A stretch of DNA of 64,000 nt, taken from positions 6,817,675 through 6,881,674 of the forward strand of contig NC_092089.1 in assembly GCF_045679555.1 (NCBI RefSeq), in the 5' to 3' direction. The position numbers were made by a program, and so were the translations under genes. This DNA is from Salvelinus alpinus. Lineage: Eukaryota > Chordata > Actinopteri > Salmoniformes > Salmonidae. The notes beneath the pieces are model-generated. The model worked only from the letters and a program-made list of their open reading frames with translations. It ran no database searches and had not been told where the DNA came from. Shown piece by piece: positions 22,122 to 32,236 of this stretch. The first letter of the stretch is position 1. Every line of letters begins with the position of its first letter.

Positions 22122-24715
22122 AAGGACGTGGTGCTTGGCCTAGTCCGAGACCTCCAGCTGTGTTATGACAGGACTACTATAATAAGGACCTGGTGTTTGG
22201 CCTAGTCCTAGACCCCCAGCTGTGTTATGACAGGACTACTATAATAAGGACCTGGTGTTTGGCCTAGTCCTAGACCCCCAGCTGTGTTATGACAGGACTA
22301 CTATAATAAGGACCTGGTGTTTGGCCTAGTCCTAGACCCCCAGCTGTGTTATGACAGGACTACTATAATAAGGACCTGGTGTTTGGCCTAGTCCGAGACC
22401 CCCAGCTGTGTTATGACAGGACTACTATAATAAGGACCTGGTGTTTGGCCTAGTCCTAGACCCCCAGCTGTGTTATGACAGGACTACTATAATAAGGACC
22501 TGGTGTTTGGCCTAGTCCTAGACCCCCAGCTGTGTTATGACAGGACTACTATAATAAGGACGTGGTGTTTGGCCTAGTCCTAGACCCCCAGCTGTGTTAT
22601 GACAGGACTACTATAATAAGGACCTGGTGTTTGGCCTAGTCCTAGACCCCCAGCTGTGTTATGACAGGACTACTATAATAAGGACGTGGTGTTTGGCCTA
22701 GTCCTAGACCCCCAGCTGTGTTATGACAGGACTACTATAATAAGGACCTGGTGTTTGGCCTAGTCCTAGACCCCCAGCTGTGTTATGACAGGACTACTAT
22801 AATAAGGACCTGGTGTTTGGCCTAGTCCTAGACCCCCAGCTGTGTTATGACAGGACTACTATAATAAGGACCTGGTGTTTGGCCTAGTCCTAGACCCCCA
22901 GCTGTGTTATGACAGGACTACTATAATAAGGACCTGGTGTTTGGCCTAGTCCTAGACCCCCAGCTGTGTTATGACAGGACTACTATAATAAGGACCTGGT
23001 GTTTGGCCTAGTCCTAGACCCCCAGCTGTGTTATGACAGGACTACTATAATAAGGACCTGGTGTTTGGCCTAGTCCTAGACCCCCAGCTGTGTTATGACA
23101 GGACTACTATAATAAGGACCTGGTGTTTGGCCTAGTCCTAGACCCCCAGCTGTGTTATGACAGGACTACTATAATAAGGACCTGGTGTTTGGCCTAGTCC
23201 TAGACCCCCAGCTGACAGGACTACTATAATAAGGACGTGGTGCTTGGCCTAGTCCTAGACTCCCAGCTGTGTTATGACAGGACTACTATAACAAGGACCT
23301 GGTGTTTGGCCTAGTCCTAGACCCCCCAGCTGTGTTATGACAGGACTACTATAATAAGGACCTGGTGTTTGGCCTAGTCCTAGACCCCCAGCTGTGTTAT
23401 GACAGGACTACTATAATAAGGACCTGGTGTTTGGCCTAGTCCTAGACCCCCAGTTGTGTTATGACAGGACTACTATAATAAGGACGTGGTGTTTGGCCTA
23501 GTCCTAGACCCCCAGCTGTGTTATGACAGGACTACTATAATAAGGACCTGGTGTTTGGCCTAGTCCTAGACCCCCAGCTGTGTTATGACAGGACTACTAT
23601 AATAAGGACGTGGTGTTTGGCCTAGTCCTAGACCCCCAGCTGTGTTATGACAGGACTACTATAATAAGGACCTGGTGTTTGGCCTAGTCCTAGACCCCCA
23701 GCTGTGTTATGACAGGACTACTATAATAAGGACCTGGTGTTTGGCCTAGTCCTAGACCCCCAGCTGTGTTATGACAGGACTACTATAATAAGGACCTGGT
23801 GTTTGGCCTAGTCCTAGACCCCCAGCTGTGTTATGACAGGACTACTATAATAAGGACCTGGTGTTTGGCCTAGTCCTAGACCCCCAGCTGTGTTATGACA
23901 GGACTACTATAATAAGGACGTGGTGTTTGGCCTAGTCCTAGACCCCCAGCTGTGTTATGACAGGACTACTATAATAAGGACCTGGTGTTTGGCCTAGTCC
24001 TAGACCCCCAGCTGTGTTATGACAGGACTACTATAATAAGGACCTGGTGTTTGGCCTAGTCCTAGACCCCCAGCTGTGTTATGACAGGACTACTATAATA
24101 AGGACCTGGTGTTTGGCCTAGTCCTAGACCCCCAGCTGTGTTATGACAGGACTACTATAATAAGGACCTGGTGTTTGGCCTAGTCCTAGACCCCCAGCTG
24201 ACAGGACTACTATAATAAGGACCTGGTGTTTGGCCTAGTCCTAGACCCCCAGCTGTGTTATGACAGGACTACTATAATAAGGACGTGGTGTTTGGCCTAG
24301 TCCTAGACCCCCAGCTGTGTTATGACAGGACTACTATAATAAGGACCTGGTGTTTGGCCTAGTCCGAGACCCCCAGCTGTGTTATGACAGGACTACTATA
24401 ATAAGGACCTGGTGTTTGGCCTAGTCCTAGACCCCCAGCTGTGTTATGACAGGACTACTATAATAAGGACCTGGTGTTTGGCCTAGTCCTAGACCCCCAG
24501 CTGTGTTATGACAGGACTACTATAATAAGGACCTGGTGTTTGGCCTAGTCCTAGACCCCCAGCTGTGTTATGACAGGACTACTATAATAAGGACCTGGTG
24601 TTTGGCCTAGTCCTAGACCCCCAGCTGTGTTATGACAGGACTACTATAATAAGGACCTGGTGTTTGGCCTAGTCCTAGACCCCCAGCTGTGTTATGACAG
24701 GACTACTATAATAAG
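22122..24715. repeat. 62-bp minisatellite, about 42 copies
   Basis: The unit contains 'gacctggtgtttggcctagt', 'cctagacccccagctgtgtt' and 'atgacaggactactataata' + 'ag'. Copies are nearly identical, with a recurring cctgg/cgtgg difference. Two units, ending near 23215 and 24201, share the same 7-bp deletion (tgttatg). Located about 340 bp upstream of the first coding exon of klhl38. Confidence 0.98.
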
Positions 24716-25058
24716 TGAATGTTGATCACGAGCCTCATGCTATCTGCATTGGGAATTCTTCGTGCAGAAAACAGCACCCTACTGAAAATACAATTTCTAA
24801 AAGCAATTTGAGGTGTTTATGATCGTGATGGAGTCACAGTCGGAGGTGGGAAACACCTCAGCCTTGGATTCTGCAGGAAATATGTGTGTGTGATGGAGAA
24901 AACATTCAAATGTTAGCGAAAAATAGTTGACCAAGGCTTTCTATTCATTCATGTCATTGGCTTGTCCAAACTATACACACTCATCTCTACAGAGAAAAAA
25001 AATAAAACCAAATCGAATCCATTTCCTCCCAAATCAAACCATGTCCTTTCTTTTCCAG
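24716..25058 (+). other. Unique sequence upstream of klhl38 coding start
   Basis: About 340 bp with no tandem repeat. It ends in a pyrimidine-rich tract and AG at 25057-25058, a convincing splice acceptor just before the start codon. This predicts at least one noncoding 5' exon further upstream. I cannot locate that exon or a promoter with confidence. Confidence 0.55.
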
Positions 25059-25059
25059 A

Positions 25060-25299
25060 ATGGACCAATCAAAGCCACACGTGGAGGTGTTCCACTACAG
25101 GAACAAGGAACAGTCCTCCTCCCTCCTGCTTCAGCTGAACCGTCTGAGACAGGACAGGATCCTTACTGACGTGCTGCTCTGTTCAGATAACACAGAGATC
25201 CCCTGCCACCGCAACATCCTGGCCTCCAGCAGTCCTTACTTCACAGCCATGTTCTGTCACCACTTCAGAGAGGCAAACCAGGACAAGGTGGATCTCAAG
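25060..25299 (+). CDS. klhl38: klhl38 coding exon 1 (residues 1-80)
   Basis: Starts MDQSKPHVEVFHYRNKEQSS and ends ...DKVDLK. Donor GT at 25300-25301, phase 0. Holds the first half of the BTB domain, including the conserved ILTDV and CHRNILASSSPYF. Confidence 0.93.
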
Positions 25300-28200
25300 G
25301 TAGGCTTGATTAACTTTTTCTTTTGCATTTTTGCCTTTTTAAAAGAAAAAGAATGCTTGTTTTTTTGGTAAAACTAGACTAGTGTCCTGCCTCACTCTAC
25401 AGAAACAGGAGAAGGCTTGCTTTTATGTAAAGTGCTGTGTGGTTTCTGCCTGTCAATGAAAGGTGCTGTACAAATCAAATATAATCTTATTATTATTATT
25501 GTTATTGTTATTATTATTGTTGTTATTATTGTTGTTGTTGTTATTATTAATAATAATTGTAGTATTATTATTGTTATTACTATTATTATATTTGGTGTTA
25601 TTATTATTATTGCTATTATTATTGTTATTATTATTATTAGTGGTATTGTTGTCATTGTTATTGTTATTATTGTTATTATTATTAGTAGTGTTATTGTTAT
25701 TATTATTAGTATTATTATTATTGTTATTAATATTGTTGTTGTTGTTATTGTTATTAATATTGTTGTTGTTATTATTGTTATTATTATTGGTATTGTTATT
25801 ATTATTATTGTTATTATTATTATTAGTAGTAGTATTGTTGTTATTATTGTTGTTGTTGTTATTATTGTTGTTGTTATTATTATTGTTATTATTGAAGGGG
25901 ATCACCTCCAGCATCCTGAGTGACATCGTGGACTACGTCTACACAGGGCTCATCACCATCACCATGGAGATAGTCCTGCCCCTTATGCAGGCGTCCTCCA
26001 TGCTCCAGTACACCAGGCTGTTTGAGGCCTGCTCCTCTTTCCTGCAGGTGACCACAGATTCATTAGCTTCCTGGCTCAAACTCTGGCTCTTTCACATTGA
26101 TGTTGAAACTTTAATAGGATTAAATAATGTGTGTTTTTGTCCCTGGTAAATACATTTACATTTTTACATTTCATATATTTCAGGAGCAGCTGAGCCCAGA
26201 CAACTGTCTCAGCATGATCCGGCTCTCAGAGATATTACACTGCAGCAGCCTGAAGGAGAAGGTCAGTAGAATTTATATGTTAGGTCACTTGGCAGCCTAG
26301 GGACCCTGGTGTAGTTGGTTCACTTGGCAGCCTAGGGGCCCTGGTATTGTTGGTTCACTTGGCAGCCTAGGGGCCCTGGTATTGTTGGTTCACTTGGCAG
26401 CCTAGGGGCCCTGGTGTAGTTGGTTCACTTGGCAGCCTAGGGGCCCTGGTATTGTTGGTTCACTTGGCAGCCTAGGGGCCCTGGTATTGTTGGTTCACTT
26501 GGCAGCCTAGGGGCCCTGGTATTGTTGGTTCACTTGGCAGCCTAGGGGCCCTGGTATTGTTGGTTCACTTGGCAGCCTAGGGGCCCTGGTATTGTTGGTT
26601 CACTTGGCAGCCTAGGGGCCCTGGTGTAGTTGGTTCACTTGGCAGCCTAGGGGCCCTGGTATTGTTGGTTCACTTGGCAGCCTAGGGGCCTTGGTGTAGT
26701 TGGTTCACTTGGCAGCCTAGGGGCCCTGGTATTGTTGGTTCACTTGGCAGCCTAGGGGCCCTGGTATTGTTGGTTCACTTGGCAGCCTAGGGGCCCTGGT
26801 ATTGTTGGTTCACTTGGCAGCCTAGGGGCCCTGGTGTAGTTGGTTCACTTGACAGCCTAGGGGCCCTGGTATTGTTGGTTCACTTGGCAGCCTAGAGACC
26901 CTGGTGTAGTTGGTTCACTTGGCAGCCTAGGGGCCCTGGTGTAGTTGGTTCACTTGACAGCCTAGGGGCCCTGGTATTGTTGGTTCACTTGGCAGCCTAG
27001 GGGCCCTGGTATTGTTGGTTCACTTGGCAGCCTAGGGGCCCTGGTATAGTTGGTTCACTTGGCAACCTAGGGGCCCTGGTATTGTTGGTTCACTTGGCAG
27101 CCTAGGGGCCCTGGTGTAGTTGGTTTACTTGGCAGCCTAGGGGCCCTGGTATTGTTGGTTCACTTGGCAACCTAGGGGCCCTGGTATTGTTGGTTCACTT
27201 GGCAGCCTAGGGGCCCTGGTATAGTTGGTTCACTTGGCAGCCTAGGGGCCCTAGTATAGTTGGTTCACTTGGCAGCCTAGGGGCCCTAGTATAGTTGGTT
27301 CACTTGGCAGCCTAGGGGCCCTGGTATAGTTGGTTCACTTGGCAGCCTAGGGGCCCTGGTATAGTTGGTTCACTTGGTAGCCTAGGGGCCCTGGTATTGT
27401 TGGTTCACTTGGCAGCCTAGGGGCCCTGGTGTAGTTAGTTCACTTGGCAGCCTAGGGGCCCTGGTATAGTTGGTACACTTGGCAGCCTAGGGGCCCTGGT
27501 CAAAAGTAGTGTACTAAAAGGAATTAGGGAAAATGGTACTATTTCGCACTCAGCCCATGTGTATCGTCAATGGCATTCATTCATTCCTTCATTCATTCAT
27601 TCATTCATTCATTCCTTCATTCATTCATTCATTCATTCATTCATTCATTCCTTCATTGATTCCTTCATTCATTCATTCCTTCATTCATTCATTCATTCAT
27701 TCATTCATTCATTCCTTCATTCATTGATTCCTTCATTCATTCATTCATTCCTTCCTTCATTCATTCATTCCTTCATTCATTCATTCCTTCATTGATTCCT
27801 TCATTCATTCCTTCATTCATTCATTCCTTCATTAATTCCTTCATTCATTCCTTCATTGATTCCTTCATTGATTCCAGGCCAGGGAGATGGCAGTCCAGAG
27901 CTTCTCTGACGTCTCTACCTCTGAGGACCTGTGTGAGCTCTCCTTACCTGAGCTGATGGGTTACCTGGAGGATGACTGGCTCTGTGCCGAGGAAGAGCAG
28001 GTAAGATAAGATAATACTTTATACGAATCCCTAGAAATAAACACCCCAATCAACAACAATAATAACGGCCAGACGGCCAGACGGACAGACGGCCACTAAA
28101 AGCAGCAGCGCATCATCAACAAAGTTAAAACTATCAATGGATGTTTAAGAACTAAGTGTTGAAATTAAAATAGCTTTTTTTCTTCTTTTTTTTTAACCAG

Positions 28201-30342
28201 GTGTTCGAGACGTTACTGGCGTGGATCCACCACGACCCGTTCTCCCGGCGCGGGGCGATCTCCGACCTCTTCAGGAAGGTGCGTCTGCGTTACATCCATC
28301 CCACCTACCTGTTCCAGTTCATCGCCAGCGACCCCCTCGTCCAGTCCTCCACCCTGTGCACCGAGGTCATCGAGTCCGTCCGACGCCTCATGTTCTCCAT
28401 CACTACCAAGTGTGGGTCGGACCTCAAGCCCCTGTGGGTGACGCCGCGGCGCTTCACCTGCCGGGAGACCCTGGTTCTAGTTGGCGGCCGCAAGAACAAC
28501 GAGCAGACGTCTCGCGAAGCACTCCTGTTCGACGAGAGGACTCAGCGCTGGCAGTGGCTGGCCAAGCTGCCCTTACGACTCTATAAGGCCTCCTACGTCT
28601 GTATCCACAGTATCCTGTATGTTCTGGGAGGCCTCACCATGAACACCAAGCACAGAGTGGTTAGCACCACTGTCTATACGTTGTCTCTGAAGACTAACCA
28701 GTGGAGGACGACCGAGCCCATGATCCAGCCTCGCTTCGCCCACCAGTCTGTCTCCTACCTGCACTTTATCTTCGTCCTGGGTGGCCTGGGGCCGGAGAAG
28801 CAGGTGTGTGACACGGTGGAAAGGTACAATAGTATGTTCAACCAATGGGAGGCTATGGTTCCCATGCCGACGGCTGTGCTACACCCGGCGGTTGCCGCTA
28901 ACGATCAAAGGATCTACATGTTCGGGGGAGAGGACGCGATGCAAAACCCTGTCAGAATGATACAGGTAGGCAGAATGTCCTTCTGTTGAGGTTGCTGTTT
29001 AGTGGTGAACTTGAGTCTTGAAGTCTTGGGTGTTGGGAAGTACTGAAGTCTTGAAGTCTTGGGTGTTGGGAAGTACTGAAGACTTGAAGTCTTGGGTGTT
29101 GGGAAGTACTGAAGACAACTCCCGGGTGGCGCAGTGGTCTAGGGCACTGCATCGCAGTGCTAGCTGCGCCACCAGAGTCTCTGGGTTCACGCCCAGGCTG
29201 GGCTGGGTTCGCGCCCAGGCTCTGTCGCAGCCGGCCGCAACCGGGAGATCCGTGGGGCGACGCACAATTGGCATAGCGTCGTCCGGGTTAGGGAGGGTTT
29301 GGCCGGTAGGGAGGGTTTGGCCGGTAGGAATATCCTTGTCTCAGTATGTAAAAATGTAATAAAATGTATGCACTCTACTGTAAGTTGCTCTGGATAAGAG
29401 CGTCTGCTAAATGACTAAAATGTAAAAAAATGTTGAAGTCTTGGGTGTTTAATTACTGAATACTTGAAGTCTTGGGTGTTGAAGTACTGAAGACTTGAAG
29501 TCTTGGGTGTTTAATTACTGAAGACTTGAAGTCTTGGGTGTTGAAGTACTGAAGACTTGAAGTCTTGGGTGTTGAAGACTTGAAGTCTTGGAGTTTGCTG
29601 TTAATTCTTTGAAACTTTTTTTTTGGGGGGGGGGACAAATCTTGGCGGACAAAAACACTTAAACTCTTCTAAACCCTATCCCTTTTTCTCCAGGTGTATC
29701 ACATTGGCAGGAATATGTGGTCTATGATGGAGACCAGGACAGTGAAGAACGTTTCTGCACCAGCAGCTGTCATCGATGACAAGATCTACATTATCGGAGG
29801 TAGGTGAAGGCTGGGTCTGTTGCTTTAGTCAGGGGGGGGGGGGAAAGGACAATCTAATGTTTCAATTAAAATACAACTTTATTTGGTCTACTTAGGACTT
29901 TGAGATCTTCGATATCTCTTCTGTCTTTTGTCAAGACAACTTTATTTGGTCTACTTAGGACTTTGAGATCTTCGATATCTCTTCTGTCTTTTGTCAAGAC
30001 AACTTTATCAGCAGCTCTTTGTCCTAACTGTCTCCTATGTCCTTTTTAACAGGCTACACCAGAAGAATGATAGCGTACGACACCAAAGCCAACCGCTTTA
30101 TGAAGTGTGAGAACCTGAAGCAGAGGAGGATGCATCACGCCGTCACGGTGCTCGACGACAAACTGTACGTGACCGGAGGACGCTTCATCAACGGACATGA
30201 CGTCATAGAGGACTCCGACAGCTTCGAGTGCTACGACCCGAAGACTGACGCGTGGACGACTAAAGGGACGTTGCCGTACAAGCTGTTCGACCACGGTTCT
30301 CTGTCCCTGGTGTGTGTCTCCAACACATCGAAGCCTCCCTGA
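25060..30342 (+). CDS. klhl38: Kelch-like protein 38, seven coding exons, 583 codons
   Basis: BTB-BACK-kelch protein; by family knowledge a substrate adaptor for CUL3 ubiquitin ligases, with unknown substrate. The join 25060-25299, 25898-26047, 26184-26261, 27878-28000, 28201-28965, 29694-29799, 30053-30342 gives 1,752 nt without a stop before TGA at 30340. All introns are GT-AG. BTB is about residues 30-135 (LTDVLLCSDNTEIPCHRNIL, then VYTG). BACK is about 136-245 (EVFETLLAWI equivalent as E-Q/VFETLLAWI; RLRYIHP). Six kelch blades follow, with glycine pairs near residues 292 (VGG), 340 (LGG), 391 (LGG), 440 (FGG), 486 (IGG) and 528 (TGG). Length and sequence match vertebrate KLHL38 (human about 581 aa). 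GGEDAMQNPVR and the RRMHH segment are strong family matches. The start at 25060 lies directly after a splice acceptor, so the 5'UTR is interrupted by an intron. No damage seen. Paralogue (a or b) cannot be decided. Confidence 0.95.
25300..25897 (+). other. klhl38: klhl38 intron 1
   Basis: GT-AG intron of 598 bp. Its last two thirds are a TTA/TTG trinucleotide array that runs to within about 5 bases of the acceptor AG (25896-25897). Confidence 0.9.
25486..25893. repeat. (TTA/TTG)n trinucleotide array in klhl38 intron 1
   Basis: About 136 TTR-type triplets with occasional GTA/GTC/CTA. It is preceded by 'aaaggtgctgtacaaatcaa', which resembles the 3' tail of fish LINE/SINE elements, so the array may have grown from a retroposon tail. 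Leucine-, isoleucine- and asparagine-rich open frames here are spurious. Confidence 0.96.
25898..26047 (+). CDS. klhl38: klhl38 coding exon 2 (residues 81-130)
   Basis: Begins GITSSILSDIVDYVYTG and ends EACSSFLQ, second half of the BTB domain. Phase 0 at both ends; donor GT at 26048. Confidence 0.92.
26184..26261 (+). CDS. klhl38: klhl38 coding exon 3 (residues 131-156)
   Basis: EQLSPDNCLSMIRLSEILHC and SSLKEK, start of the BACK domain. Acceptor 'atatatttcag' at 26173-26183, donor GT at 26262. Only 78 nt, too short to show as a separate long open frame. Confidence 0.92.
26284..27500. repeat. 35-bp minisatellite in klhl38 intron 3, about 35 copies
   Basis: The unit is 'ggttcacttggcagcctagg' + 'ggccctggtattgtt', with tattg/tgtag/tatag variants. 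The last unit runs directly into 'ggccctggtcaaaagtagtg', the core of the dispersed palindromic repeat. Confidence 0.97.
27487..27556. repeat. Dispersed palindromic salmonid repeat, copy 4 (partial)
   Basis: 'ggccctggtcaaaagtagtg' then 'tactaaaaggaattaggga' and 'aatggtactatttcgcactc' + 'agcc', a diverged half element joined to the 35-bp array. Confidence 0.65.
27574..27876. repeat. (ATTC)n tetranucleotide array ending at the exon 4 acceptor
   Basis: ATTC repeats with 'ccttc' and 'attgattc' variants, reaching 'gattccag' at 27870-27877. The repeat itself supplies the pyrimidine tract of the splice acceptor. Confidence 0.96.
27878..28000 (+). CDS. klhl38: klhl38 coding exon 4 (residues 157-197)
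   Basis: AREMAVQSFSDVSTSEDLCE ... CAEEEQ, BACK domain. Acceptor AG at 27876-27877, donor GT at 28001; phase 0. Confidence 0.92.
28201..28965 (+). CDS. klhl38: klhl38 coding exon 5 (residues 198-452)
   Basis: The largest exon: VFETLLAWIHHDPFSRRGAI (end of BACK), then kelch blades 1 to 4, ending GGEDAMQNPVRMIQ. The acceptor 'tttttttaaccag' ends at 28200, and the donor GT is at 28966. GC content is higher than in the flanking introns, as expected of coding DNA. Confidence 0.94.
29008..29116. repeat. 33-bp tandem repeat in klhl38 intron 5, left part
   Basis: Three units built around 'gaagtcttgggtgttgggaa' and 'gtactgaagact'. It stops where the SINE begins and resumes after it. Confidence 0.9.
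29117..29432 (+). mobile_element. tRNA-derived SINE with LINE2-type tail
   Basis: The head 'cccgggtggcgcagtggtct' carries a tRNA-like A box, and 'ctgggttcacgcc' / 'ctgggttcgcgcc' gives the B box, present twice in tandem. A second internal duplication is 'gggagggtttggccggta' (twice, about 29291-29326). The 3' end has 'ctctggataagagcgtctgc', the tail shared by many fish SINEs and L2-type LINEs, and then an A-rich end. It fits a salmonid SINE of the kind I know from this 'gcgcagtggtctagggcact' head. It is inserted inside the 33-bp array, and a target duplication is not obvious. Confidence 0.88.
29433..29592. repeat. 33-bp tandem repeat in klhl38 intron 5, right part
   Basis: Irregular units of 'gaagtcttgggtgtt' with 'taattactgaa' or 'gaagtactgaagact', continuing the array left of the SINE. 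Confidence 0.85.
29694..29799 (+). CDS. klhl38: klhl38 coding exon 6 (residues 453-488, first base of 488)
   Basis: VYHIGRNMWSMMETRTVKNV ... KIYIIG plus one base of a glycine codon. Acceptor 'tttttctccag' ends at 29693; donor GT at 29800. Phase 1 junction with exon 7. Confidence 0.92.
29878..30005. repeat. 63-bp tandem duplication in klhl38 intron 6
   Basis: Two adjacent, apparently identical copies starting 'tttatttggtctacttagga' at 29878 and 29941. Confidence 0.93.
30053..30342 (+). CDS. klhl38: klhl38 last coding exon (residues 488-583)
   Basis: Completes the glycine codon, then YTRRMIAYDTKANRFMKCEN, kelch blades 5 and 6 (KLYVTGG at 524-530) and the end LVCVSNTSKPP before TGA at 30340-30342. 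Acceptor 'cctttttaacag' ends at 30052. Confidence 0.94.
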
Positions 30343-30849
30343 GTGTGTGTTGTGGGTGTGTGTGTCTGTCCCCTTCAGATGATACTCTGCCCCTACTGAG
30401 CAAAAACACTACTGCTCATAGTGTGGAACTGAGAAAAAGGGCTTTTATTTACCTTGGTTTCACAGTAACTTTATGCAGTTACTGGTTAACGTTGACCCCC
30501 ATTTTCTCCAATAACACAATACAATCGAGGATACTGGTCCACCTGATTAGACATGTATTTAATGGAGCAAAAAAAAATGATATTAACTCATTTTGGACCA
30601 AATGAGCAGTTCCTGCCTTTTTGCTTGGTCGGGCAGTACTGTCTATGTATGTGTCGCTGCTTGGATGTGACACTGACAGACACACAGATGTTGCAAAGAA
30701 CATCTCTGGTGTCCTTTCCTGTCCCACAAATTCCCTCAATGGGGGACCGTTTGTCCAGCATCGAATCTTAAATCAATTGAGATTTTTTTTGAGATTTTAC
30801 TTCTTGTCGTGTGGAAGCGAAGCCCCGGGCAGTTAATTGTTGTGTCGAA
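30343..30849 (+). other. klhl38: Probable klhl38 3' untranslated sequence
   Basis: About 500 bp of unique sequence after the stop codon with no AATAAA or ATTAAA. The transcript may therefore continue through the 25-bp array, or use a non-canonical signal. The open frames here carry no recognisable domain. Confidence 0.5.
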
Positions 30850-31843
30850 CTGAAGGCTATAGGTGATTACAGTACTGTAGGCTATAGGTGATTACAGTAC
30901 TGTAGGCTATAGGTGATTACAGTACTGTAGGCTATAGGTGATTACAGTACTGTATGCTATAGGTGATTACAGTACTGTAGGCTATAGGTGATTACAGTAC
31001 TGTAGGCTATAGGTGATTACAGTACTGTAGGCTATAGGTGATTACAGTACTGTAGGCTATAGGTGATTACAATACTGTAGGCTATAGGTGATTACAGTAC
31101 TGTAGGCTATAGGTGATTACAGTACTGTAGGCTATAGGTGATTACAGTACTGTAGGCTATAGGTGATTACAGTACTGTAGGTTATAGGTGATTACAGTAC
31201 TGTAGGCTATAGGTGATTACAGTACTGAAGGCTATAGGTGATTACAGTACTGTAGGCTATAGGTGATTACAGTACTGTAGGCTATAGGTGATTACAGTAC
31301 TGAAGGCTATAGGTGATTACAGTACTGTAGGCTATAAGTGATTACAGTACTGTAGGCTATAGGTGATTACAGTACTGAAGGCTATAGGTGATTACAATAC
31401 TGTAGGCTATAGGTGATTACAGTACTGTAGGCTATAGGTGATTACAGTACTGAAGGCTATAGGTGATTACAGTACTGAAGGCTATAGGTGATTACAGTAC
31501 TGAAGGCTATAGGTGATTACAGTACTGAAGGCTATAGGTGATTACAGTACTGTAGGCTATAGGTGATTACAGTACTGAAGGCTATAGGTGATTACAATAC
31601 TGTAGGCTATAGGTGATTACAGTACTGAAGGCTATAGGTGATACAGTACTGTAGGCTATAGGTGATTACAGTACTGTAGGCTATAGGTGATTACAGTACT
31701 GAAGGCTATAGGTGATTACAGTACTGTAGGTTATAGGTGATTACAGTACTGTAGGCTATAGGTGATTACAGTACTGAAGGCTATAGGTGATTACAGTACT
31801 GTAGGCTATAGGTGATTACGGTACTGTAGGCTATAGTACTGTA
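30850..31843. repeat. 25-bp minisatellite, about 40 copies
   Basis: The unit is 'gtaggctataggtgattaca' + 'gtact', with gtagg/gaagg the main difference and one unit lacking a base near 31640. Confidence 0.97.
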
Positions 31844-32007
31844 ATAACAATACCAAACCCATTCGGTAGGCCAAACATGATGTGAGACAGTAGTCTCTGG
31901 TAACAGACTGTAGCTAGCCAGCGCACGCAGGATTTGGTTCTGGGTTCTGAGATGAATGAGACAGTAATGACGTTCCCTGTGTTACTAAGCATCGTCACAA
32001 ACCCAGG
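31844..32007. other. Unique spacer
   Basis: Non-tandem sequence between the 25-bp array and the recognisable Tc1-type end. It may belong to the same degraded element, but I cannot show it. Confidence 0.4.
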
Positions 32008-32236
32008 GTGGTGCCCGTTCACCCTCTGAATGGCACACGTACACAATCCATGTCTCAATTGTCTCAAGGCTTAAAGATCATTCTTTAACCTGTCTCCTCC
32101 CCTTCATCTACACTGATTTAAGTGGATTTAACAACTGACATCAATAAGGGATCATAGCTTTCACCTGGATTCACCTGGTCAGTCTATGTCATCGAAAGAG
32201 CAGGTGTTCTTAATGTTTTGTCCCCTCAGTGCATAT
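32008..32236. mobile_element. Right-end fragment of a Tc1-type element (E)
   Basis: 'gttcaccctctgaatggcac' through 'ctgtctcctccccttcatct', 'cacctggattcacctggtca' and the terminus 'cttaatgttttgtcccctca' + 'gtgcata' follow, from memory, the distal inverted repeat of an abundant salmonid Tc1-type family. The rest of the element and its other terminus are absent. Confidence 0.65.

Larger units (their letters stand above)
26262..27877 (+). other. klhl38: klhl38 intron 3
   Basis: GT-AG intron of 1,616 bp, nearly all repeat: 35-bp minisatellite, a partial dispersed palindrome, then an ATTC array ending at the acceptor. Confidence 0.9.
28966..29693 (+). other. klhl38: klhl38 intron 5
   Basis: GT-AG intron of 728 bp containing a 33-bp tandem repeat interrupted by a SINE. 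Confidence 0.88.

Noticed and set aside
22122..24715. CRISPR-like regular repeats
   Set aside because: The 62-bp array and the others have no unique spacers between repeats, there are no cas genes, and the DNA is vertebrate. They are ordinary minisatellites.
25417..26149. Poly-leucine, poly-isoleucine and poly-asparagine frames over klhl38 intron 1
   Set aside because: They read through the TTR microsatellite. The true coding part is only exon 2 at 25898-26047.
28221..28586. Alternative-frame 121-codon frame inside klhl38 exon 5
   Set aside because: Shadow of the real frame in GC-rich coding DNA. The kelch frame is supported by family match and exon phase.
29117..29200. tRNA gene from the A-box and B-box-like sequences
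   Set aside because: The context and 3' tail show a tRNA-derived SINE. The cloverleaf is degenerate and the B box is duplicated, so a functional tRNA is not supported.
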